Source of the DNA: Cryptomeria japonica
Lineage: Eukaryota > Streptophyta > Pinopsida > Cupressales > Cupressaceae
NCBI RefSeq assembly: GCF_030272615.1
Contig: NC_081411.1
Location: forward strand, 184,319,572 to 184,383,571
DNA: 64,000 nucleotides
Direction of reading: 5' to 3'
The translations under genes and the position numbers were made by a program. Position 1 is the first letter of the stretch. Each line of letters opens with the position of its first letter. The notes under the pieces were generated by a model, which was not told the DNA's origin, did not search any database, and worked only from the letters and a program-made list of their open reading frames with translations. Positions 53,860-64,000 of the stretch are shown one piece after another.

Positions 53860-53941
<82 letters not shown>
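53860..53941. repeat. (TA)n microsatellite, about 82 bp
   Basis: Uninterrupted TA dinucleotides on the right side of the GC-rich island, preceded by ACACACA. Confidence 0.95.
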
Positions 53942-53943
<2 letters not shown>

Positions 53944-54837
53944 CAGGTCTATGAAAAAAAGAATTATTACATGTTAAACTGTCAATCAAAAAAAAAGGAA
54001 CATGTAAATACAACACTATTTTTTTTTTTTTTAAACAGATTTTCAAAATAACATTTAAAGGAATTGTTTAAACTATTAAGAAGCATTAAAATTAAGAAAT
54101 CAAACTTGATTGTTCTTACATTTAAGGTTTCTAAGTTTACATGGCAATTTTTTAGGTTCATCAATAAATAGATGAGAAGCTTCAATCTCTCTATCTCCAT
54201 CTCTTTATATATCACTTATTATCTCTATCTTCCTCTTTCTATACCTATCTCTCTCACTCTCCCCCCTACTTTTTATCCCTATGTCTCTCTCCTTATTACA
54301 ACATAACATAAGCCTATTGATAATGAATCTATATGATTTTTATGATTTAGAGGTTTTGTTTCAATCATGTTTGAATCCCTTTACTTGTCCATTGATACCT
54401 TTGTTGTACAAACAACATCATTTACTAAATGATCTATCAATTGACTTTATGTACTCTACAAAGATATGCGAAATAATACCAATTTTGTTAGCCGGCCTCT
54501 CAGGTGCAATTGCTAGGCCTAGTTTTAATTTACAATGTCCGTTCTTGGTTAAAAAACAAAGGTCCGCGCTGTCAAATCGAGGTTCTTGTTTAAAATACAA
54601 ACGTCCGCGCTGTCAAATCAAGAAAAGAGGGAAAAAGTTCAGAAAACAAATTAAACGAAAATACACATTTGAAGTCCGCAAGGTGGAAAAAAATTTAAAG
54701 AAAACAAATCAAACGGAAAAACCATGTCCCGCACCGAAGAAGAATTCAGTGAGAAGATCCATGACTCTTTGCTTTGTAATTCCTGAAGCTTCCAAAGGCT
54801 CGGAAGACGTGCACGATGAAGAAGACTACCTGTACAC
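53942..54837. other. Spacer with a 41-bp tandem duplication
   Basis: GTTCTTG-TTAAAA-ACAAA-GTCCGCGCTGTCAAATC is present twice (about 54541-54579 and 54582-54620; the core GTCCGCGCTGTCAAATC at 54562 and 54603). A CT-rich patch lies at 54185-54265. A plus-strand open frame (54281-55009) crosses it, but has no family resemblance and overlaps the PPR relic antisense. Confidence 0.55.
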
Positions 54838-55510
54838 TCATGGCATTGTTGAACTGGACTCGCTTTCGGCTTTGATGATCATGTGCACGGTTAGATTATT
54901 ATCATTTTTCTCTCTGTTTTGTAGATTAAAACTTTCAAGCTCTTTTGAAAAATTGCGGTTGTTAAATAAGCATAGTACATATTTTCCAAATTTCTGCAAC
55001 ATGCTTTGACATGCATTTTCAACGAATCCATTTTGTGCATAAATCATGGCAGTCGAAAAGAACACATTTCTTTGAGGGATTCTGTCAAACATTTCGCATG
55101 CCTTCGCTATGCTTTTACATTTTGCAGTCATGTCTACCAGGGCAGTAGTAACCATAACATCTAACATAGATTCCCCTTTTATTATGCTTTGATGAATGTC
55201 CAGGCATTGTTTTTCCTTTCATTATGCTTTGATGAATGTCCACGCATTGTTTTCCCTTTCATTATGCTTTGATGAATGTCCATACCCTGTTCCAAAGCTC
55301 CGAATTTGGCACAAGCAGGAAGGATGCTTGGAAACGTTGTTGAGTCCGGCTCTACACCTGCTAAATTGAATTTGTTTGAATGCTTTTAAATTCTTTTCAA
55401 CAAATTTTTTTTCTACATTTCCTGCAATCATTGCAGTTCAGGAGGACATATATCTTTGAGGCATTTAGTCAAATAGTTCACGTGTCTATTTGCAGACAAG
55501 TCAAATGCAT
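54838..55510 (-). pseudogene. PPR protein fragment with 40-bp triplication
   Basis: On the minus strand, VMVTTALVDMTAKCKSIAKACEMFDRIPQRNV (54838-55167) is a clear PLS-type PPR stretch. Further upstream, in other frames, pieces resembling LPACAKFGALEQGMDIHQ (about 55270-55330) and an LFDKMPQRY-like string (about 55440-55490) follow in the right order. A 40-bp unit (ATTATGCTTTGATGAATGTCCA...) is repeated at 55181, 55221 and 55261; 40 is not a multiple of three, so it shifts the frame. No intact N- or C-terminus is present. Confidence 0.7.
55181..55300. repeat. 40-bp tandem triplication inside the PPR pseudogene
   Basis: ATTATGCTTTGATGAATGTC occurs at 55181, 55221 and 55261 with near-identical spacers; the third copy diverges after about 22 bases. 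Confidence 0.9.
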
Positions 55511-58500
55511 TTTATTTTCTAAAACCTTTCAACCTATCATCCCCAAGTTTCTGGGTCAGTGACGGCAGGGGATGGAGATGCATCTCTGAGATAGGATTTT
55601 TTGTTTGAAGACAGTTATTGAATTGTTTTTTTTTTTAATTGAAAAGAATTTCAAACATTCATACAATAATATTGGTAGGTTTTTAATATAGATATTAGAA
55701 CATCCTTATGAACATGGTAATTGAATATGGATTATGGTGTTCGTTTTATATATCGGTGTGTATTCAGATATGGGGTTTAATATTCAAGCCTTCAAAACTG
55801 CATGTTCTGCTGTCAAATTCTGTCAAACTTATTAGCAAAGAAGAATTCTTAAGTAAAAAGATAACTGATTATATTTCAATTGACCTCAAAAGGGATAAAG
55901 ATGGATTTGTTCGGTGAGTTCTCCTTGACATATTTTTGTATTATGAAAATGGCATTTTCTATTGAATATGATTTAATTCTTATTCAGCAGTGCAATGACT
56001 ATTGTTAGAAATTAGTGTTTAACATATGTTATTGAATAATAAATAATAACATAAATGATTATGTAGAGATAAGTTTCTAGGTAGTTGTTAGGTGGTTCAA
56101 AATGTGTTAAAATGAATGATTGAATTGTTTGTTTGATCTTTTGCTCTTTGTTTCTTTATTTCATTATGACATCAGAGAAGATGTCCCATGAAACCTCTTT
56201 GACCTTCCATTCATTCATCTTTCCTCCAAAGTGGTGGATACAACAACCAAACAATGTAGACTATGTGCAACAATAATTGATGTCCATCCACTATTCTCGC
56301 ATTTAGTCGACAAAGGTATAGTGCAAACCATGCAAAAATCTGTAACATCCATCATCCATTTGCATTTCTATTTCTTTCTATTGTATTCATTATTTTCACA
56401 GTTTTCACTTCATTCTGTTCACGTTCATATTCAATATATATATTCGTGATAAAAGAATTGAAGGATGCCTCCATGAAAATGAAAGGCTTTTATGGTGGTT
56501 TTAGGTGGTTGAGAAAGAGATGTCTGCATTGTTCTTTGTATGAATATTATTTGCAGATCTGAATTTGGTGTTGTTTATTTTCCAAGGAGGCAATTATTTT
56601 TGTCACCGAGTTTTGTATTCATTGTTTGTCAAAGTTTTTGGTTCGGAATAGGACAAGTGCAGCCACCCAAGAAGGATCTACACCATCTATGTCTTTATAT
56701 ACATACTAATATTTTCCATGGAAGATGAGCCCAAGCAGTGGCGTGATAAGAAGAGGCATTTAAGTTATTTCTAGCCATTATCATTATCAGTTCCAGCTAT
56801 AACATTGCTCTATTCTTCGACATTTATATTAGTTTGGACAATTATGCAACTGAGTTTGCAAATACAGAGTGGCATTCATACAAGGTGCTTTGAAATACCT
56901 TCAACATTGGACGCTATCAGCGAAGAGCAATAGAAAATGGATCTGAAAAAAGGTGAAGAAGATTCGATGGTAGTCAGGTTGCATTGTGATGGATTTTATT
57001 CCCAAATAAAACAGAAATCAATGTTTCGATATCAGTTCTTGGAGTTAAATTCTCAATAAAACACAAAATGTAGAATGTACAGAACTGTTGCTCTGTTTGT
57101 CAAACAGTTGGCAATATAAATAAGACACAAAACACAGAGATGGCTGGAGATAAATTACACTTTTCTAATAATCATAAAATGATATTTACAAAGTACTTCA
57201 TACTTAGATTTCAATCAAAACATGTATAGCAATCTGGAGCTGCAATTGATCACTAACTCCTAAAACTATCTGGAGCTGTGCTGAACTCTTTGTTGTTCTG
57301 TTTGTCTGGAGTTACATGCTGATTCCTTCTTTCATCTGGAGCCGGCTACTGTTGCACTGCACTCTCTGTTCTTCATTCACTAAATTTGTTGCTGTTGCAA
57401 CAATCCTCTCTTAGAACTGTTGTTCAGAAAATTTTAACTATTTGTTGCAACAACATTCTCCTTTTTGTCTTTTGCCGTCCTTAACAGAAAACTTACCTCT
57501 TATTTTCAAAATTTAGATTCAAACTTACCTACCTTCGTTAACTTCTTAACTTCTCTGCCAAATATGTTGAACAGCGCCGCCTTTGTGAGGTAGTTGCTGA
57601 TGGGCTCAGGGACAATGAACTTTTAATATGGTGGTCGAGGAAACGTAGAGTTAGGGGAGATCCCCTATATATGTAGGACAAAATATTATGGTTGCTATCT
57701 TGGTCGAGGTGTAGCATATGTGTAAAGAGCAGATTGTTGTTTGCGTTACAATCGGAGTTATTTAAGCAATGATCAAGATCAATAATAAGGCCTCTTGTGA
57801 TAGCAGACTGCATGGAGTGAAACCAATATAGGATAATGGAGATAATCATAATGGTCGATAAGTGAGTCCTGCATGATCTGGGAAAGATTGGTCATCTAAA
57901 CAAAAAGAGATGGTTGGAAATGTTAAGAAAGGCAAAGACAATCTGACAATGGAATAATTTCCAAGTGATGAACAATGATTAAACAACTACTTTATACATT
58001 GAGAAGTAAAAAAATGTTGATGCAACTTCGGAATGGCAAAGACATTCACTGATATTAATATTTGCTGACAAAAAATACAGTCAGCATGATAAGTATTCAA
58101 AGTCATCAGGATGGAAGAATGAGTTTGGATTCAAGGAGATTCGAATTTTTTTATTAAAAAGGGGCAAACTTTCATCAGTAACTTAGACAATACATGCTCG
58201 CCCTGAGTGCAATTAGGATAAAATTGTTATCTTTATTAGTAAATGTTAGTTATTTTCCTGGTTAGTTGTAAGTTGGTTTTGGGTAGTGTAAAAGGCGGAA
58301 ATAGGGTTTACAAGTTTATGCATGCAAATTAAAAATCAATTCTATTTTCAGTAATTATTTTTGGAAGGTGAATGAAATCAATTGGCTCAACCTAGAATTT
58401 GATGGGAAAGGGGCTGAGCATAAGATGAATTTAGTACTCCTTGAGTTGAGTTGAAAATGATCAATTGAAATGAGGTAAATTGAATGCAATAACTAGGGTT

Positions 58501-60770
58501 GATAATGCATAATTGACAATGATAAACATGCACAAGCAGTTTCAGAATAGATATGCAGTCATGAAGCATAGATATGGAAATGGGAAGCTAAGAGGAACCC
58601 GTGGTTGAAATCTGGAATAAAAAATCTGGTTTAGATATGCTAGGTGTTCTTGTCCTAAATTGTCAAACATAGAAAAGTGAAATAGTTGTAAAATCAGGGT
58701 GTCATTTTGAGTATCTCCCTGAAAATTCGTCAAAAAAGCATCAGACACTAATGCTAGGTGAACTTAACCCAGTGGTTTAACTTCTACAAAATCAAGTTCT
58801 ATGCGCCTTTGTTTGCTCTTCAAATCCATAATTGTTGTCTTAAGATCTTGTCACCTACAAACACAAAAAGGAAAAATGTTGTTGGGTTGATAGGGGTTCG
58901 CCTAGGTCAAACCTTGGGTTTGGAATTAACCCTATAATGAATTAAAATAAAATGGAAAGCATGCCTTGATAAGGTAGAAGCTAGATCTAAAATTGAAATG
59001 CTGAATTGGAATGTTATACCTTTATGAATCTTGCTTTGAAGTCTTCATGAAAAGGTTGTTGTTGTCATGTAGGAATGTATGGATTTCTTCATAAGAACTT
59101 GATCATAGATGCTATCTTGAATGCTTGAAATATGAATACTTGACTTCTCCTTCACTACTCTAATAATGCTTAATTACTTGCTCACTTGAATTCAAAAAGT
59201 CTAATTGAAAACTTGTGGAGGGATAATTGAGAGGTGTTTCAAATGAGGGGGTAAGACTTTCATTTATACCTCACCCCACAAAATGTGTTTTAAATTACAA
59301 AGAAGGCCGGCATGGGAAATATATTCCTACCCAAATTTTACGACCATTAAAGGGTCCAAAATTGGGCTCGTTTACTCCAGACAAGGGTGCTAGGCACCTC
59401 TAACCAGGAGGTCAAGGGTGTTAGGTGCCCACGACTAGTCCATTAGGGCTAAATCAAAGACCAAAGAGTGGAGAAGAAAATGAGGATTGAAGATATGATG
59501 TTGATGTGAGCATAATTGAGCAAAATCAGGGCATGGAAGGAGGAAACTCCAAAGTGAGTCCCAAGTGAGTGTAAAATTATATAAGGATAAATTTACAATG
59601 CCACATTTAGTCCCCACTTTACTAGGATTATGAACCTACGCTCATAAGCTTGCTAAAGGACACAATAACATTGAAAAAACTTTCATCAAGATATTAAAAA
59701 TGTAAGAAACAGGTGAAGCCTTAGGGGATTTAATCAATCTAATATCAAGATAAAAAGAGCAACACATGAAGAAAATAGAGAAAAAAGGGGATATGACTTT
59801 CCTAGCTTAGTAAGGCTATGCTTACTATGAGTCATGTTGGGAAAGAAAAAATTGAACTACAAAATTGGTGTATGAAGACTACAAAACAAATTCTTAGTTT
59901 GCAAAGTAATCTAAATAAAGATCGATTTCAAAATGGGGGCTGCAACGCACACCAAACATGTCATGGTGTGTGATTGAAGTGTACAAACCAATCCTTGTGG
60001 TGTGAAAGTGTAGCAAAGAGCAAAGTGTATGCCTCCAATGTTAAAGTGATTGCATACATCTTACCAAGAGCAATTTCTCTTAAGTAGCATGCATACATCC
60101 AAAAGACAAGCACACAACAACAGTGAAATGCCCTCAAGCAAAGACAAATCAAAGGTGATGGAGCATAAGACAAAAAGAGAGCACATAAGGGACCCACTAA
60201 CTAGGATCAGTATACACATCAAACAAATCATGTATATCAACTATGATTGTAATAAATTGACCTCATCCTCCAAAGGTAGTGGAACTACAAGCACAATGGA
60301 AGAAGAGCACATATGATGAACAATAGTCTTTTTGGCCAATCAACATGAAAGAGATTAGAAAGAGAGATCTCAATGCTTTGCATCATCTCCAATTAGACAA
60401 CACAAAGGCACATTTACAACAGAGCATGACTATGACATATAGAGGAATTGAGATAGAAATAGAATAATCTCACAACAAGTTCGGTTGCTTTGTTACCTTG
60501 CACCAACAAAGCAACAAAGGTCATCCAAAGAGAGCTTAACATAACACAAAGACACATCAAGAATCACATCACAAGGGAACCATATCACATGCAAGAAAAC
60601 ACACAAAAGAGTCCATTGTACAATTGGGGCTAATCTAGCAAATCACCCCCTACCAATCTTGTTTAACATCATTTAGGGATGTTGGACAGGATGCAAGATG
60701 AGCCACAACAAGCATGTTAGATGCAGCTACTACAAGTTCCAAACGATGACCATGCTCTAATGATAAATCA
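55511..60770. other. Long stretch without recognised genes
   Basis: Short unsupported ORFs only. Weak retroelement hints: a TGTTAGAAATTAG at 56005 and a ...CTATCAGCGAAGAGC near 56910 could be a degraded Copia LTR and primer site. The 58800-59650 part has the feel of old LTR sequence. None of this is firm. It probably consists of decayed repeats. Confidence 0.4.
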
Positions 60771-60849
60771 CTTTATTTTTCACTAGAAACTAGGATTAAT
60801 GCTTTTGAAAATTGCGAAGATAGCTCATGATTAATTTCAATAATATCAT

Positions 60850-61830
60850 TACATATCATTAGTATCCGTATTATTACCATCAACATCATCATCCAAATTA
60901 ACCACAATAAGATCTTTAATGCACAAAAGAGATGAAGCAGACACACATTTTGCATAGATAACTTTTAATTTTTGACATGGTTGATTAAGATAAAACTCCT
61001 CTTTAGGGTCAAGTGAAGGTTGGGAAAATGGAACCAAGTCAACATTCAATGGCTTAGGGGAGGAAACGGTTTGAGAAGCAAGCTCATGAGCCTTAGCATA
61101 GCATCTTCGTCGATGGTCTTTCACACTACGATTTCTCCTGGTTCAACTCGAAACTTGTGAATGTTAGGAATCAATCAATGTAGGCTTCTTTTCTTCCTTT
61201 TTAGGAGGAACAAAAGAAACCTCACTAGGTTGAGAGATATATGATGTTGGGCGCTTTTCTCTATAAGACATAGGAGGTGGAATTGTATCATATATAGGAG
61301 AAATAGGACAAGTAGGAAGGATTCTAGGTCTGAAATTTGAAGGAGGAATATCCAACGGTGAAGAACCCTTAGGTTTACTTTCATGTTTGAATTTTTGGTA
61401 AGATAGGAAAAGGACATCTTCTTAGGGCTGCAAAGGTTCAAGTTTTTAAGGTTAAAATCAATCAAGGGTGAACTTTCCACATCTTGTTAAGGTTTGATAA
61501 AGATTCTGATTGATCCTGATATTACACCCATTGTGATGGAAATTTAAACATTTATGGATGGTAGTAGGGCTAGCTTTCATGGTATTGATCCAAGGGTGTC
61601 CCAACTTCACACAAAATTGGTCTGAGGTAGGGTTAATAGCAAAGGTATCATCTAAGCACTTGGTACCAACCTCAACAAGAAGAGTGATGGAACCTATAGT
61701 GGGACAAGTGAAACCATTATGCACCTTAATCATAACATCAAATCTCTCATAGGCATCTTGATACAATTGTTGTGTATAATGGTGTTCTTGAATGATAACA
61801 TTCACCATACATACTTGATCAATGAGCACT
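60850..61830 (-). pseudogene. Decayed gypsy protease-region relic (third element)
   Basis: The frame at 61458-61829 ends in LGHPWINTMKASPTTIHKCLNFHHNG, which aligns with [26 protein letters not shown] of the element-2 protease. Upstream residues look like the strand region between the catalytic loop and this motif; the catalytic loop itself is not seen. Short frames at 60849-61480 may be the following linker. No RT, RNase H or integrase is recognised to the left. It is too diverged to be a copy of elements 1 or 2. Confidence 0.6.
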
Positions 61831-64000
61831 TCTCGTGAGAGCTTTCCTTTAATTTTTGCAATAATGTATAATGGTCTATCAGGTGCATCAATAATCTCTC
61901 TTGAGTCAAAGGTGATGCAAGGTTCAAATAGAGGTTTTAGTTTAAATTATAGCTATAGCAAAGGCTCCCAAATGTTAAAATTGCCAAGGAATTCAATTCT
62001 TCTAAAGATGCAACTGAAAAATAATAATAGCGCATGACACTACTCCATCCTTATATAACAGTATGAGTGGAAACTATAGTCCATAATATCATGAAATCAA
62101 AATAGAATATTGTTGAGGTTAAATTTGGACTTTGCATACATAATCAATATTATATTTTTTTTGTTTTTCAATATTTGCTTCATAACCATCACTAAACACA
62201 ACTAATTCTACATTATAGCATATCATTTTGGGTAGAGGAACATTGTCAAAAAGCAAAGGGTTGATGTGTAAAAAGAATAGAGCATGTGTTGTTTTTTGTG
62301 GATGGTTTACATTCAACTTTTTTGTTTAACTCCATTCTACAAATTATTTCTGGTGAATTTAATTTATCTTTTAAGTCAATTATTCATTTTACTTTAAGTG
62401 ATAATAAAGAATCAACTCATATTATACCACTACGGATTTCAAACTAGGGAGAGGGGTCAGAGTCAGGGTTTCAAGTGGGATTGCAGTCGTAGGGGAGACT
62501 GCAGATGAGAATGGGGAGGAAGATGATGATGGGGATGATTTAATGGCTTTGTGTGTCTAGCCTTTCCTCGTAGTAGGTTCTAGGGCTTGTGTTTTATACT
62601 TGGTGGGTAGCGAGGTTGGGGTTTTGTGTGGTGTCTCTACGTTGGGTGTGTGTTGTAGATGGGTTGTTTTTCCCCTTTCTCTTTGCTCGTAGTGGAGTCT
62701 TTTCTATTGCATCTTTCTATTCTAGTGTTGGCTTTGTTGAGTTCCCCTCTTGCGCTTGTTGTTGTTGTCTTGGCCCATGGTGTCATTTTCTTGTTTGTTC
62801 GGTCTTTGTTTCCTCTCTAGCACCTTCTTCTTTTTTAGGAAAAGGCATTAAAATTTCTAGACCTTCTTTGGTTTTTGCAACTATTGTGCATACTAAGGAT
62901 GTTGGTGTTGCATTGGCTTCAATCTATGCAGGGGTCGACAGGGGTTGCAAGGGCTTCTTGGTGGACCAGGCTTGTTGTTCTCCTTTGACCAAGGGGTTTC
63001 TTTATTTCTTTCCTCTTTTTCCTTTGGTGGCTAACTTTGGAGTCTCTTATGGGTCGATCTTCCTTCCTTAGCTTGTGGGGTTGGGGGGTGGGGGGGGTAG
63101 GGTTGCGAGTTCTTCCTCTATCCCATATGGTGCATGGTTCTCTTGTGGAGGTTTTGGTGTAGTAGGGTGTGGAGGTTTTGGTGTAGTAGGGTGTGGTGGT
63201 TGTTGTTTGTTTTGTGGTTGGGTTCATGGTGGGGCTTGTCCTTGTTTGATGTGAGTGAGGCTTTCTTTGTCCCCTTTGGGCTTGCCTCCTATCTATTTTC
63301 AAGGGTATGTGCTTCTATTTTCCTCTTCTTGTCTTTCCATTCCCTAGTCAGGTTGTTGCCTCTAATTTTCTAGGGCACCTTCTACTTGTTCTTGTTCCCT
63401 ATTTTTGGTTTTGGGATGTTTCTAGTTTTGGGATTGTATTCGGTTTTGGTGGAGCCTAGAGTATGCAAGCTTTCTTTCTTTTCGAGTGGGCTTGTGTTGA
63501 TCTTCCCTTGGTCGATTTTCATGTGGTTCCTATTGAGGAGGATTTTGCCCCTATTGAGGTGAGGTTTATTCTTGTGGCTTCATGGGGTTTGTCTCTTTCT
63601 ACTCCTTCCTTCCCCTTTTGGGATTCCTATTGAGGTGGGGTGTCCCCTATGGAGGTGGAGATTTTCTTTTTAGGAGAGGTTGGAAGCTACTTTGACAGGG
63701 ATTTTCTTGTCTTTGATTTCTTGAACTCAAACTTGGATCGAGCATGGTTCTTCATCTTGGAAGTTTCTTCCTCTATTGTTCCTATTGAGGTGGAGAGGGG
63801 CTTCGTAGGAAAGGTGAGGACTTACTGTTTTGGGGTTGTTGTTGATTGTTGCAAGATGGTTTTGGGAGACATTTTAAAATCCAAGATGAAGGTTGGGGGA
63901 GCCTATGAAAACCCTCTAATCCTCTTGAATCTTTTCATTTTTTGGGAGGTTCGGTATTTTCCAGTAAGTTCTTTACACTTTATCTTTATGGTTCTGCAAG
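61831..64000. other. Unrecognised right end of the window, T/G-rich from about 62450
   Basis: No coding region can be supported. A 160-codon frame at 62589-63071 is hydrophobic and unlike any family recognised. A G-rich run (63077-63102) has four closely spaced G tracts. A 24-bp unit TGTGGAGGTTTTGGTGTAGTAGGG is tandem at 63144-63191. The phrase CCTATTGAGGTG recurs at about 63551, 63629 and 63781. Confidence 0.4.

Noticed and set aside
54281-55009. 242-codon plus-strand frame
   Set aside because: No family resemblance. It includes a tandem duplication and runs antisense over a PPR relic; its lysine-rich middle reflects A-rich sequence. A captured exon cannot be excluded, but nothing supports it.
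56005-56920. Possible Copia LTR followed by a tRNA-iMet-like primer site
   Set aside because: The start TGTTAG and a degraded CTATCAGCGAAGAGC are suggestive, but no partner LTR, target duplication or gag was found.
62589-63071. 160-codon hydrophobic plus-strand frame
   Set aside because: Cys/Phe/Val-rich composition follows the T/G bias of the region. No motif and no homologous copy in the window.

Overview
This looks like nuclear DNA of a seed plant, probably a gymnosperm. The signs are very low gene density, plant Tat-lineage Ty3/gypsy elements with a dual RNase H, a plant L1-type LINE, PLS-type PPR relics, and an intron-containing ankyrin/PGG membrane protein gene. The gymnosperm placement is inference; no marker gene fixes it. 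No rRNA or tRNA gene was recognised.

Layout. 749-9829 is one Ty3/gypsy insertion on the minus strand (element 1), bounded by TG...CA ends and the 5-bp target duplication ATGAG. It keeps gag, protease and the tail of integrase; reverse transcriptase, RNase H and the integrase core are missing. 10383-14955 is the 3' end of a related plus-strand element (3' UTR, polypurine tract, LTR). Its LTR is split by a 2.94-kb hAT-like DNA element (11707-14646) with an 8-bp target duplication. 14960-18630 is a decayed minus-strand LINE.

18660-24500 holds the only convincing host gene, a three-exon, 668-aa ankyrin-repeat/PGG protein (20135-23148). Relics of the same gene's 5' end lie on both sides, and its upstream region carries a 209-bp tandem duplication. 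24770-27690 is about 3 kb of simple sequence that switches from purine-rich to pyrimidine-rich on the plus strand.

26919-51458 is the most striking architecture: two near-identical copies of one segment (26919-32514 and 44474-51458) on either side of a 3'-truncated Tat element on the minus strand (element 2, 32515-44473). Copy 1 retains the empty site for element 2, while copy 2 starts exactly at the outer end of its LTR. This is what illegitimate recombination between an empty and a filled allele would produce. Copy 2 later gained a solo LTR (45292-46738, target duplication CTTAG) and a Tourist-like MITE inside an older MITE of the same family (target duplication TTA). Both copies carry a dead PPR fragment and a 1017-bp LTR of another family.

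52100-64000 is AT-rich or unrecognised DNA with three notable items: a GC-rich island between two (TA)n arrays (53102-53941) holding two telomere-motif hairpins and six short hairpins at 35-39-bp spacing; a third PPR pseudogene (minus strand) with a 40-bp triplication; and a protease-region relic of a third gypsy element near 61.5 kb.

The mobile elements explain most of the window, and the ankyrin/PGG gene is the only intact host coding unit seen. Homology statements are by-eye comparisons within the window or recognition of family motifs; no database search was run.
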